DNA of 64,000 nt from Thiodiazotropha sp040507225 (GTDB taxonomy: Bacteria; Pseudomonadota; Gammaproteobacteria; Chromatiales; Chromatiaceae). Where the stretch lies: positions 286,543 through 350,542 of the forward strand of contig JBEVVG010000003.1 of NCBI GenBank assembly GCA_040507225.1. Reading direction: 5' to 3'. The notes beneath the pieces were generated by a model. The model searched no databases, was not told where the DNA came from, and saw only the letters and a list, made by a program, of their open reading frames with translations. Shown one piece after another: positions 18,794-27,465 of this stretch. Position 1 is the first letter of the stretch, and each line of letters opens with the position of its first letter. A program made the translations under genes and the position numbers.

Positions 18794-19376
18794 GTTCTTT
18801 CTGTTGCCAAAACCTAGATAGACCTGTTGTATTGCCTGTTATGAAACATAGTCGTTTTATGCAGAGAAATCCCGGCGTCAGGGCACGCACAGGGCTCCCT
18901 GTGGTTGGACCATGCCCGACCCGACAGGGTTCTCGTCACCGGTCTTGGCCGGGGACAGGTTCGTCCGCTCCGGCATGATGTCCTTATCACTGATTAGCCT
19001 GTAATGTTGTTGTTTGTTTCGGTTTCATTAATGAAACCGGTGCATGACTACGGATTCTGTCAGGATATTTACCCATGGCTTCGATTGAATTCCAGGGATC
19101 TCCGCCGGAAGGATAGTGGCAGGTGTGATGACACTCCATGACATTAGTTATCCTTAATCATAGCTGGTGCGTAAATATACAGTTTTTGTAGGGTTTTGTG
19201 AATATTGCCCGGAACCATCAGAGACTCACGCGCAGGATCGGATGGAAACCTGATGGTATTCTGTAAGTTGCTGTTATATTACGTGAAATACCGGATAAAA
19301 TGGAGACTCTTCGGCCAATCACCAGGTCGCGTCCTGCGGGACAAATCAGGTGTTTTGTTCCTCACGGTGGATTGAT
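18794..19376. other. Long divergent intergenic region with a 20 bp palindrome
   Basis: About 580 bases lie between two divergent genes. No gene is supported. The region turns AT-rich after about 18990 and holds the perfect palindrome at 19020-19039. The promoters of the 612-residue gene and of the GST gene should both lie here. Confidence 0.55.
19020..19039. promoter_or_regulatory. Perfect 20 bp palindrome, operator candidate
   Basis: CGGTTTCATTAATGAAACCG is perfectly self-complementary over 20 bases. The length and twofold symmetry suit a dimeric helix-turn-helix regulator. It lies 226 bases upstream of the 612-residue gene and 337 bases upstream of the GST gene. I saw no second copy in the window. 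Confidence 0.5.
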
Positions 19377-20033
19377 GTGGCTATCCAATTGATCAGTTTT
19401 GAACTTTGTCCCTTCGTACAGCGATCCGAGATTCTTCTGCAGTACAAGCAGGTGCCTCATGATCTGACCTTCATCGACATCGAACAGCCGCCGGAATGGT
19501 TCATACGCCTGTCACCCACGGGCAAAGTGCCGGTGATGCTGGTGGACGATACGGTGTTGTTTGAATCATCGGTGATCCTGGATTATATCGATGAGACCCA
19601 TCCACCCCACTGTCATCCCGAAGCGCCGCTCAGGCGGGCCCAGCACAAGGCCTGGATCGAGTATGGGTCGTCTCTGCTGATGTCGCATATGACCCTGGCG
19701 ACCGCCACCGATGAAACGGCATTTGAGGCAGGCAAAAAGGCGTTTGAGCGGACGCTGTCCCGTCTCAACGAGCCTTTGGCGTCGGGACTGTTTGGGTCGA
19801 GCGGGGACTTTAGCCTGGTGGATGCCGCCTATGCGCCGCTGTTCATGCGCTGCCGCTGTCTGGCCGATGCACACCCGCGGGGGGGTGTCGAAATGTCCGA
19901 GACATTGTCCGCCTGGGCGGGGAGATTGCTCTCCCTGCCCAGCGTGATCAACTCGGTGGTTGAGGACTTCGATGAAAAATATCGACAGTTCCTGCGCCAC
20001 AAGGGGAGCTGGTTACTCGGCCTTGGCGGTTGA
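19377..20033 (+). CDS. Glutathione S-transferase family protein
   Basis: The N-terminal thioredoxin-like domain has Cys11-Pro-Phe in ELCPFVQRS, then SPTGKVPVML with the cis-proline and FESSVILDYI with the glutathione-binding Glu-Ser. An all-helical C-terminal domain follows, with SLVDAAYAPLF. The GTG start at 19377 is preferred because GGTGG lies six bases upstream; GTG 19350 would add nine residues. The substrate is unknown. Its 3' end overlaps the convergent dsbA gene by 21 bases. Confidence 0.88.
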   Translation: MAIQLISFELCPFVQRSEILLQYKQVPHDLTFIDIEQPPEWFIRLSPTGKVPVMLVDDTVLFESSVILDYIDETHPPHCHPEAPLRRAQHKAWIEYGSSLLMSHMTLATATDETAFEAGKKAFERTLSRLNEPLASGLFGSSGDFSLVDAAYAPLFMRCRCLADAHPRGGVEMSETLSAWAGRLLSLPSVINSVVEDFDEKYRQFLRHKGSWLLGLGG

Positions 20034-20654
20034 GGCCTGGCTCTCCTCGGCGACCAGCTGATCCAGAATGGTGAACATTTTGCTGTAGGTGCCCGCCAGG
20101 CTTCCGCTGGTCAGGTATTTACCGTTGATGCCGACTGCGGGGACACCGCTCAGCTGATAGCGCTGGGCGAGTTTCTTGGCATTCTGCACTTTCACATAGA
20201 CCCCGAAAGAATCCCAGGCCTCGGTGAATTTCTCCCGATCGGCGCCCTGTTCCACCGCAAAATCAATCAGCGATTTCTTATCGAACAGACGGCGCTTCTT
20301 ATCGTGGATGGCTTCGAACAGAGGCTCGTGAAGTTTGTCCGCCAGCCCCAGCGCTTCTGCGGCATAGTAGAACTGGGCATGGGGCGTCCATTTCGGATTC
20401 AGGGGTGCGGGAACCCGGCTGAATACCACATTTTCCGGTTTTTTCTCCAGCCAGGACTGAAGCTGAGGCTCCATGTGATAGCAATGAGGACAGCCGTACC
20501 AGAAAAATTCCAATACCTCGACCTTGCCTTCGGGGACCGAAGTCGCGACGGGCGGATCGATAGGATCAAAGCCCTCACCCCATTCGGCGGCCTGAGTTAC
20601 TACCGGAGTCAGCGCCAGCAGCAGGAGCAAATAAAAGCGTTTTAACCAGGGCAT
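20013..20654 (-). CDS. dsbA: Thiol:disulfide interchange protein DsbA
   Basis: This periplasmic oxidase introduces disulfide bonds into exported proteins. A signal peptide ends at about residue 22 (TQAAE), the active site is Cys55-Pro-His-Cys58, the family's helical insertion follows, and the cis-proline is Pro172 in GVPAV. The length of 213 aa is typical. dsbB is not in the window. A short AT-rich region upstream (20655-20820) separates it from the divergent small-protein gene and should hold both promoters. Confidence 0.95.
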   Translation of the reverse strand: MPWLKRFYLLLLLALTPVVTQAAEWGEGFDPIDPPVATSVPEGKVEVLEFFWYGCPHCYHMEPQLQSWLEKKPENVVFSRVPAPLNPKWTPHAQFYYAAEALGLADKLHEPLFEAIHDKKRRLFDKKSLIDFAVEQGADREKFTEAWDSFGVYVKVQNAKKLAQRYQLSGVPAVGINGKYLTSGSLAGTYSKMFTILDQLVAEESQASTAKAE

Positions 20655-20820
20655 AGTCTGTCCTTTCAGTATGTTAAATTTACGGTGTTGTGCCGTTCGT
20701 GAGAGTTGACCGCATCGTCAGGGCCCCGTCGAACCGTCAGCGATCGGATCCGCCTCTCTGGGAACTAATCCTATTGAAATCTGTTAGAAATTTGAATGGG
20801 AGGATGGTTCCCGGTACCGT

Positions 20821-21081
20821 ATGGCGTTAATTGGGTACAAGCAGTCGCTCATGGTTATGAAACAGATCGATCAGTGTGTTGAGGCACTTTGCCAGAAAGG
20901 TTGCGGTGCAGTCCGTGAGGATATCAAATTATTGAAGCAGGGTGTGATCTTACCTGAGATGAGCGCCCTCGACGATCGGGCCAGAAAAGCGGTTCTGGAT
21001 GAACTCTGCTCGATCATGGCGGTTTACGGAGACCGTTGCCCGATTCCCCCCTTACAGCAGAAGAAACAATCCACCGGATAG
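20821..21081 (+). CDS. Small cysteine-containing protein of unknown function
   Basis: This protein of up to 86 residues has no recognised family. Cysteines occur as QCVEALCQKGCGAV near the N-terminus and as LCSIM and RCPI near the C-terminus, around a helical charged core. The start is uncertain: ATG 20821, 20851 or 20857 are possible, and GGGAGGA at about 20798-20804 is rather far from the first. The stop is six bases before the SET gene start, so the two are almost certainly co-transcribed. Confidence 0.6.
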   Translation: MALIGYKQSLMVMKQIDQCVEALCQKGCGAVREDIKLLKQGVILPEMSALDDRARKAVLDELCSIMAVYGDRCPIPPLQQKKQSTG

Positions 21082-21086
21082 CGCCC

Positions 21087-21425
21087 ATGCAAAACAGGAA
21101 ATTGGCCAGTTTCGTCTACAAAGCCCCATCCGCGATTCATGGGAATGGCCTGTTCGCCAAGGTTTCCATCAAGAAGGGCGCTTACATTGGCACCTATCAG
21201 GGGCCCGAGGCGAGACGGGATGGTACCTATGTGTTGTGGGTGTTCGAGGAGGGTCAGGATCCGGTCGGCCGCAGCGGACGAAATCTGTTGCGCTACCTTA
21301 ATCATCAGGAGGAAGGAAACGCCGAATTCGACGGATTTGATCTGTTCGCATTGCGGGACATCGAACCGCACGAGGAGATCACTTTCAACTACGGTGGTTG
21401 GGAAGAACACGAAACTCCGATTTGA
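21087..21425 (+). CDS. SET-domain protein (putative lysine methyltransferase)
   Basis: A compact SET domain fills the whole 112-residue protein. HGNGLFA at 18-24 is the GxG motif for SAM, RYLNH at 69-73 is the NHS-like motif, and EITFNYG at 97-103 provides the catalytic tyrosine (Tyr102). No pre-SET or post-SET cysteine clusters are present. Such proteins transfer methyl groups to lysines; no target can be named. Met 21087 is preferred because SET homology starts there; a start at 21036 would overlap the upstream gene. Confidence 0.85.
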   Translation: MQNRKLASFVYKAPSAIHGNGLFAKVSIKKGAYIGTYQGPEARRDGTYVLWVFEEGQDPVGRSGRNLLRYLNHQEEGNAEFDGFDLFALRDIEPHEEITFNYGGWEEHETPI

Positions 21426-21452
21426 TCGCCCGGGCCTGCTGAACGAGGACAT

Positions 21453-23210
21453 TCACGGGTTCAGCGGAATCAATGCCCTGTCATGTCGGTTTTCTGCGGG
21501 GCTGTCAGGCGGCTCATCCCTCTGCAACAGTTCCAATACCGGGTAGCGGGACCAGTCAGTATCTTCGTTCGGGCTGTACAGCGCCCGTTCCAGTGCGTTG
21601 ACCGCGCGTGAAAGTTCCACATCACAACGTTTGCAGAGTCTCGCCAGGTTGTTGGGCGGGTTGTCCGGCCAGGTCGCTTGCGCCCACGCCAGCCAGGCGC
21701 GACGCGCGGCTTCCGCGTTGCGCTCGCGGTAGGCCAGTTCGAGCGTCTGCAGCAGGGCATGGCCTGATGGTCCGGGAGCCTGTTGCGGTATGTGATTCGT
21801 TTCGGCTTGGGTTGCGGAGGCGGATTTCCTGCGGTGGCTCAGCCACCAGGCGATCAATGTGGCCAGCCAGGCCAGACCCAGTCCCCAGGCCAGCCTCCCC
21901 GTTGCGTCAGACTCATCGACCAGGGGTGCATTACGCACGATATCGGGGGTAGACAGCTCTGGACCGGGTTGAGCCGCCTGCACGGGCGGTGGGGACGCTG
22001 CTGTAGCGGGGTTGGGGAGGAATTCGATATCCCGTCCGGGCAGACGGGCGATCTCCTGCTGTTGGGTCTCGGTATTCCACCAGGGAATCTCCACCCCGGG
22101 CAGGTGATACTGACCGGGTTCAGTCGCAATCAGAGTCAGATTCTGCTGCAAACTGCCGCTGATACCGGAGCGGCGGGTGGTGTCATTCAGGCTGGGACGC
22201 TCCGGGTAGGCCTTGAGACCTTCCGGTAGGTTCAGATCGACCTCCGGCAATTGGCTCGACATCAGACCGTCCGCGAGAATCATGATGCGTCGGCTAAGGG
22301 GGTTACCGGCGATCTTGGATGTCTGGTCATCGGGGATGTTCTCGACGACCTGCAGATTACGCGCGGGCAGCCATTGTTTGCCTGTATAACTGGCGGGTAT
22401 CGGCTTGATGTCGAGGCTCAGGGCATTGGATTCCGCGCGAACGATTCGCCCGGATGGCTGGGGAAACAGCAGCTCATCGCTGAACAGCGAGGCAAACGGA
22501 GCGCGTGTCCGGACCCCGCTGCGGCCGCGAAACTTCGCCGGGCTCAGATCGATTTTACCGGTCTGGTAGGCGTACAGCGCGAAGGTCTGCTCCACGACCC
22601 GGTATTCAACCCCCTCGCGCACCGCGGAATAGCGATCTTCGTTGAGCAGCTTGAGCTGAGTGTCATCGATCGAGGCCTGGGGTATCTCCACGAGTTCGCC
22701 GCGGATCCCAGGGGCCAGATAGGTCTTGAGCGTGAGGATGATCGCCTCTTCGACATACGCTGAGGTTTTGTCGACGCTCATCTCGAGCCACGCCTGCGGG
22801 CCTCCGTCCTGTGGCGTGGTTTTACCCGGTGGAGCGACACTCAGTTTCTGTGGGGCCGTGGTCTCGGAACCGATTGCCAGGGCGGGGATGGTCAACTCGC
22901 CGGCCCGTCTCGGCAGGAGCGTCAGGATCAGGGCATGCTTCGACGACATCCTGCCATTCACCACCGAGATGCTCTGCTGGGTCGAACGTCCGAGGATCTC
23001 GAAATCCGGCTCCAGGACACTCAGGTCGGGATCGACCGTTGCATCGGTGTCGGTCTGCAGGGTCAGACGCACCGGTTGATCGAGCTGGGTGGATTTGTGA
23101 GAAAGCAGCGCCTGGACTTCGGCCGTTGACGGTAGGCTGAGCACGACCAGCAGCAGGGCGATCAGACTGCGTAGATACGAGGAGTGCGGTTTCAGATAAC
23201 GGCTTGACAT
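21453..23210 (-). CDS. batD: BatD-like oxygen-tolerance protein
   Basis: BatD proteins are inner-membrane proteins with a large periplasmic beta-sandwich part, first described with Bacteroides aerotolerance genes. A signal anchor precedes STAEVQALLSHKSTQLDQPVRL. Several Ig-like beta domains follow, then a single C-terminal transmembrane helix near residue 450 (LAWGLGLAWLATLIAWWLSHRR) and a cytoplasmic tail. Met 23210 is chosen because it gives a normal signal sequence; ATG 23249 is possible. The usual partners (MoxR ATPase, DUF58, BatA/B/C) are not in the window. Confidence 0.85.
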   Translation of the reverse strand: MSSRYLKPHSSYLRSLIALLLVVLSLPSTAEVQALLSHKSTQLDQPVRLTLQTDTDATVDPDLSVLEPDFEILGRSTQQSISVVNGRMSSKHALILTLLPRRAGELTIPALAIGSETTAPQKLSVAPPGKTTPQDGGPQAWLEMSVDKTSAYVEEAIILTLKTYLAPGIRGELVEIPQASIDDTQLKLLNEDRYSAVREGVEYRVVEQTFALYAYQTGKIDLSPAKFRGRSGVRTRAPFASLFSDELLFPQPSGRIVRAESNALSLDIKPIPASYTGKQWLPARNLQVVENIPDDQTSKIAGNPLSRRIMILADGLMSSQLPEVDLNLPEGLKAYPERPSLNDTTRRSGISGSLQQNLTLIATEPGQYHLPGVEIPWWNTETQQQEIARLPGRDIEFLPNPATAASPPPVQAAQPGPELSTPDIVRNAPLVDESDATGRLAWGLGLAWLATLIAWWLSHRRKSASATQAETNHIPQQAPGPSGHALLQTLELAYRERNAEAARRAWLAWAQATWPDNPPNNLARLCKRCDVELSRAVNALERALYSPNEDTDWSRYPVLELLQRDEPPDSPAENRHDRALIPLNP

Positions 23211-23509
23211 GGTCCTGGTCAGAATCGATGTGCTCCGGGTTAACGCCATTGACGAATTGTCGTCAGTTTGAACTGGGCGCCGGTTGCCAGCGCGGTGTCA
23301 CAGACCCAGGTGGGGGAACCGGCAACCCTTTAGAGGGGGGGCGATGGGATAAGTTTCCAGTCACCGGCGGGTCGAAGTGCAAAAATATTCGGTCATCCGC
23401 AGCAGCCCGGTCAGCGGGCCGGGGCGGGCATCGGGATGTTGGCGAGCCATCCTAACATGGATCTCTCGGCTCAGGTTTATTAAGGTTTGTCGATGCGTAG
23501 AGGTAAGTC

Positions 23510-25246
23510 ATGACCGCCGGGGTGAAGATTCGACAGCGAATCTCTGAGGGAGGTGTGGCCCTGCAGACTCACCCGGTTCTGCAACGCGTCTATGCCGCGC
23601 GCGGAGTGGGTGGTGACGAGGAGCTCGATCTGGGCCTCTCCCGGCTGGCGCCGGTAAGTGGCCTGAAGGGGGTAATGGAGGCCGCGGAACTGCTGCACCA
23701 GCATATCCGGCAAGGTTCACACATTCTCATCGTCGGTGACTATGATGCGGACGGCGCCACCAGTACGGCGCTCTCGGTGCTGGCATTGCGGGCCTATGGC
23801 GCGTGCAAGGTATCCTTCCTGGTCCCCAACCGGTTCGACTATGGTTACGGCCTGACGCCGGAGATCGTGGACCTGGCCGCTTCACGCTCCCCTGATCTGA
23901 TCGTTACGGTGGACAACGGCATTTCGAGTCTCAACGGTGTGCGCCAGGCCGACCGGCTGGGCATCCCGGTGTTGATTACGGATCACCATCTCCCGGGACG
24001 GGAACTGCCCGCTGCCCGGGTGATCGTCAATCCGAACCAGCCGGGGGATGAATTTGTCAGTCCCTGTCTGGCGGGGGTGGGGGTCATCTTCTATGTCATG
24101 GCGGCTCTGTTCAAGCGCCTCGATACCCTGGGCTGGTTCGATCAGCAGCGGCTGAACCGGGCGGCGCCGGCTGAGTGGCTCGATCTGGTGGCCTTGGGGA
24201 CCATCAGCGATCTGGTTCCCCTGGATCACAACAACCGGATACTGGTTTCCCAGGGGTTGCAGCGCATCCGGGCGGGACGCTGCCGTCCCGGTATCCGCGC
24301 CCTGTTAGAGGTGTCCCGGCGTGATCCGGGCAAGGTGGTTTCATCGGATATCGGTTTTGCCGTGGGACCGCGTCTGAACGCAGCGGGTCGGCTCGACGAC
24401 ATGAGTCTGGGTATCGAGTGCCTGTTGAGCGATTCCCCCGCTCAAGCGCGGCAGATGGCCGATGAGCTGGACCGTCTCAATCAGTTACGTCGTCAGCTCG
24501 AGCAGGAGATGAAGCAGCAGGCGGAAGGCTTCCTGCAACAGACAGTGGTGTGGGGCCCGCAGGGCATGCCCCATGGACTGTGTCTGTATGACCAGCGTTG
24601 GCATCAGGGGGTGACCGGCATTCTGGCGTCCCGGATCAAGGACCAGTATCATCGCCCGGTCATCGCCTTTGCGGACGCCGGCGAAGGTATCCTCAAGGGG
24701 TCCGCGCGTTCCATACCGGGTCTGCATATGCGCGATCTGCTGGATCTCATTGCTTCGCGCAATCCGCAATTGATCAGCCGCTTCGGGGGGCACGCCATGG
24801 CGGCCGGTTTGAGCCTCGAGCGAAGCGCCTATGCGTCGTTCAGGGCATGCTTTGAAGAGACCCTTGCCGAGCAGCTGGATCCGGCATTGCTGGAAGGCGT
24901 GATCCTCACCGACGGGGAACTCAGGCCGCAGGACCTGAACCTGGAACTCGCGCATCTGATCCGCGAGGCCGGTCCCTGGGGGCAGGGGTTCCCGGAGCCC
25001 CTGTTCGAGGGGCGCTTCGAGGTATTGCAGCAGCGCGTGGTGGGCGAATCCCATCTGCAGCTGGTGCTGGGCTGCGCGGGTCCGCCAGGCAGCGTGGACG
25101 CCATCGCCTTCAACCAGCCCGCACTGGAACGGAATATCCGCGATGTGCAGGTGACTTACCGTTTGAATGTGAATGATTTTCGTAACAGACTCAGTGTGCA
25201 ACTGATCGTGGAGACACTCCAATCGATACCCGAGACGACGATTTAG
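23510..25246 (+). CDS. recJ: Single-stranded-DNA-specific exonuclease RecJ
   Basis: RecJ degrades single-stranded DNA 5'-3' in mismatch, base-excision and RecF-pathway repair. The DHH superfamily motifs are clear: DYDADGATST at 77-86, VDNG with Asp135, and DHH at 158-160. A DHHA1 segment follows, with RFGGHAMAAGLSL, then an OB-fold C-terminus. The length of 578 aa matches E. coli RecJ (577). The gene overlaps the probable true start of darP, so the two are translationally linked. Confidence 0.97.
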   Translation: MTAGVKIRQRISEGGVALQTHPVLQRVYAARGVGGDEELDLGLSRLAPVSGLKGVMEAAELLHQHIRQGSHILIVGDYDADGATSTALSVLALRAYGACKVSFLVPNRFDYGYGLTPEIVDLAASRSPDLIVTVDNGISSLNGVRQADRLGIPVLITDHHLPGRELPAARVIVNPNQPGDEFVSPCLAGVGVIFYVMAALFKRLDTLGWFDQQRLNRAAPAEWLDLVALGTISDLVPLDHNNRILVSQGLQRIRAGRCRPGIRALLEVSRRDPGKVVSSDIGFAVGPRLNAAGRLDDMSLGIECLLSDSPAQARQMADELDRLNQLRRQLEQEMKQQAEGFLQQTVVWGPQGMPHGLCLYDQRWHQGVTGILASRIKDQYHRPVIAFADAGEGILKGSARSIPGLHMRDLLDLIASRNPQLISRFGGHAMAAGLSLERSAYASFRACFEETLAEQLDPALLEGVILTDGELRPQDLNLELAHLIREAGPWGQGFPEPLFEGRFEVLQQRVVGESHLQLVLGCAGPPGSVDAIAFNQPALERNIRDVQVTYRLNVNDFRNRLSVQLIVETLQSIPETTI

Positions 25247-25293
25247 ACCCGGAATGGGACGAGGGGCCCAGCAAGAGCGAGCGGAAACGGGAG

Positions 25294-25737
25294 ATGCAGG
25301 CCCTGCAAAAACTGGGTGAGCGACTCACCGGGCTTTCCGAAGGCTACCTCTCGCGCATGGTGTTGAGCGAGGAGATGAAACTGGCGTTGGCTGAGGCCAA
25401 ACGCATCAAGTCACTGAATGCCCTGCGGCGCCACTACAGGCGTCTGGGCAAGCTGCTGCGCAACGAGGATCTGGCGTCCATCCAGCTGGTGGTCGACGAG
25501 GTGGATGGGGAACATCAATCCTCGGTGTCCCGATTCCATGTGCTGGAGCGCTGGCGGGAGCGGCTGTTGGAGGGTGACAGCGAGGTCTTCGGTGAGTACC
25601 TGGAGGCTTACCCCAATGCGGATCGTCAGCAATTGAGACAGCTGATTCAGGCCGCTCAGAAGGAGCGTGACAAGGACGCACCGCCCGCGGCCTACCGCAA
25701 ACTTTTCAAGTATCTGCGCCAGGTGGCAGAACTGTAA
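25294..25737 (+). CDS. darP: Ribosome-associated protein DarP (YjgA, DUF615)
   Basis: DarP helps 50S subunit maturation around the peptidyl-transferase centre. The body of the protein matches the family (KLGERLTGLSEG, RLGKLLRNED, and NADRQQLRQLIQAAQKER near the end). ATG 25294 is the first conventional start. However, the preceding in-frame codons encode GPSKSERKRE, which aligns with a conserved N-terminus in E. coli YjgA. The frame has no ATG, GTG, TTG or CTG before the TAA at 25183. An ATC at 25222 has GGAG eight bases upstream, so the true start may be non-canonical at 25222. Confidence 0.9.
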   Translation: MQALQKLGERLTGLSEGYLSRMVLSEEMKLALAEAKRIKSLNALRRHYRRLGKLLRNEDLASIQLVVDEVDGEHQSSVSRFHVLERWRERLLEGDSEVFGEYLEAYPNADRQQLRQLIQAAQKERDKDAPPAAYRKLFKYLRQVAEL

Positions 25738-25782
25738 CGATACTCATGCCTTATCTGCAAAGTAGCTTGTAACCTATTATAA

Positions 25783-26748
25783 TTACTTAATATTATCGCC
25801 GATTGCAGAATCCGCTTGAGGTGGGTTTCTGAGGTTTATCAGGGCCCTGGCGTCCGCCAGGGGTCGCGACACCTGCGTCGGTATGTCCCGGACCCGCCAA
25901 TGGGCGATCGCCCATTGCCAGAACTCTTCAACCCTTTGTGGCGGCTCTTCAGGCAGGGTCTGCCCGAGGAAGCCCAGGGCCGCCAGCAGACTCGGCATCG
26001 GTTGCTTCGGATCCACGGGCAGATCCTGATCCTGTTTACTCAGTTTGCGTCCCAGGCGATCGATCGCCAGGGGCAGGTGCAGGTACTCGGGATGCGACAG
26101 TCTGAGGAGTTCCTGCAGATAGCATTGCCTGGGAGTGGAACTGAGCAGGTCGGCGCCTCGTACCACGTGGGTGACGCCCTGCCAGGCGTCATCAACCACC
26201 ACCGCCAGTTGGTAGGCATAGAAACCATCCGCACGGCGAATCACGAAATCCCCAACCTCCCACCCGAGGTTCTGCGCGTAGGGCCCCAAAAGCCGGTCCG
26301 TAAAGTCCATGGGGCGATCCTGAGTGACCAGCCTGATGCTGTTTGCGCGCCCCGGCTGACGCATTCCCTGGCGGCAGATGCCGGGGTAGATTGGCCCTTC
26401 GGGGCCATTCGCAGCCTGTTCCCGAATGGTTTTGCGGGAACAGCTGCAGGGGTAGGCGTGACCCGCCTGGATCAATTCCTGAATGCTGGCTTCGTAGGCC
26501 TCCGAACGACGGCTCTGGTAGATCACCTCGCCATCCCATTCGAATCCGAATCGTTCCAGGGTGCGCAGCATCTCGTCGGCAGCACCCGCAACGACCCGCA
26601 ACCGATCCACATCCTCAATCCGGATCAGCCACTCACCACCCAGGCTGCGGGCATCCAGATAGCTTCCCAGGGCCGCTACCAGGGAGCCAAAATGGAGTAG
26701 TCCGGTTGGAGACGGCGCAAAACGACCGCGGTAGGCGATCTCTTTCAC
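25783..26748 (-). CDS. gluQ: Glutamyl-Q tRNA(Asp) synthetase
   Basis: GluQRS attaches glutamate to the queuosine base at position 34 of tRNA(Asp). It is a truncated GluRS: the class I signature is SPTGLLHFGS at 13-22, the KMSKS-like motif is KLSKQD, and a zinc site is suggested by CSCS, Tyr and a later GICR. The anticodon-binding domain of GluRS is missing, as expected at 321 aa. It lies downstream of dksA on the same strand, a pairing common in gammaproteobacteria, but the terminator at 26796-26818 separates them. Confidence 0.94.
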   Translation of the reverse strand: MKEIAYRGRFAPSPTGLLHFGSLVAALGSYLDARSLGGEWLIRIEDVDRLRVVAGAADEMLRTLERFGFEWDGEVIYQSRRSEAYEASIQELIQAGHAYPCSCSRKTIREQAANGPEGPIYPGICRQGMRQPGRANSIRLVTQDRPMDFTDRLLGPYAQNLGWEVGDFVIRRADGFYAYQLAVVVDDAWQGVTHVVRGADLLSSTPRQCYLQELLRLSHPEYLHLPLAIDRLGRKLSKQDQDLPVDPKQPMPSLLAALGFLGQTLPEEPPQRVEEFWQWAIAHWRVRDIPTQVSRPLADARALINLRNPPQADSAIGDNIK

Positions 26749-26795
26749 GCTATGTCAGGAGCCCGGCAGGGAGCCGGTAACGGGCGGAAGAGAAA

Positions 26796-26818
26796 GAAAA
26801 AAACCGGCTTCTGCCGGT
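26796..26818 (-). terminator. Intrinsic terminator after dksA
   Basis: On the minus strand the stem ACCGGC-AGAA-GCCGGT is followed directly by a run of seven T. It lies 30 bases after the dksA stop codon and ahead of gluQ, so gluQ expression would depend on read-through or its own promoter. Confidence 0.8.
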
Positions 26819-26848
26819 CTTTTCTGGGCACGGGTAAAGCGGGGCCGC

Positions 26849-27289
26849 TCAGCCCATCTGTTTTTCACGAATTTCGTCGAGGGTTTTACAGTCGATACAG
26901 AGTGTCGCGGTAGGACGGGCCTCGAGGCGGCGGATGCCGATCTCGACGCCGCAGGATTCGCAGAAGCCGTATTCCTGGTTGTCGATCTTTTCCAGCGCTT
27001 CATCGATCTTCTTGATCAGCTTGCGCTCACGATCCCGGGTGCGCAACTCGAGACTGAACTCCGATTCCTGGGTTGCACGATCGTTGGGATCCGGAAAATT
27101 GGCCGCTTCGTCCTGCATGTGGTGTACGGTGCGGTCCACCTCCTGCATGAGGTTTTCCTTCCAGGCGGTCAGGATGCTGCGAAAATGCACTTCCTGATCC
27201 TCGCTCATGTACTCCTCATCCTTGGCGGGTTCGTAGGGCTTGATGCCGAAGGATCCAACGTCGTTTGCAGTGGCTTTCTTTTGGGCCAT
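26849..27289 (-). CDS. dksA: RNA polymerase-binding transcription factor DksA
   Basis: DksA enters the secondary channel of RNA polymerase and, with ppGpp, retunes rRNA and amino-acid promoters. The coiled coil carries the tip sequence DPNDRATQE with Asp67 and Asp70. The C4 zinc finger is Cys110/Cys113 and Cys131/Cys134. The length of 146 aa is close to E. coli (151). It is divergent from the cbbY gene, with about 176 bases between for both promoters. Confidence 0.97.
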   Translation of the reverse strand: MAQKKATANDVGSFGIKPYEPAKDEEYMSEDQEVHFRSILTAWKENLMQEVDRTVHHMQDEAANFPDPNDRATQESEFSLELRTRDRERKLIKKIDEALEKIDNQEYGFCESCGVEIGIRRLEARPTATLCIDCKTLDEIREKQMG

Positions 27290-27465
27290 TCAGGGTACCT
27301 CTTCAGTGAAGGCGCATATCTATACCAGAAAGAAATGACCGAAACAACACGATCGGTTGGACATTATAGCCGTTTGCAGGGGTTTGCGAAGCGGATGCCC
27401 GCGGTGGGGTTCAGCTTTGCTACACTAGTGCCGCGCGCAATACGCTGAAAAATCAGGTTGTAAAA

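Noticed and set aside
23250..23509. Possible riboswitch before recJ or batD
   Set aside because: GC-rich complementary stretches are present, but I could not match the cobalamin, TPP or other common conserved cores.
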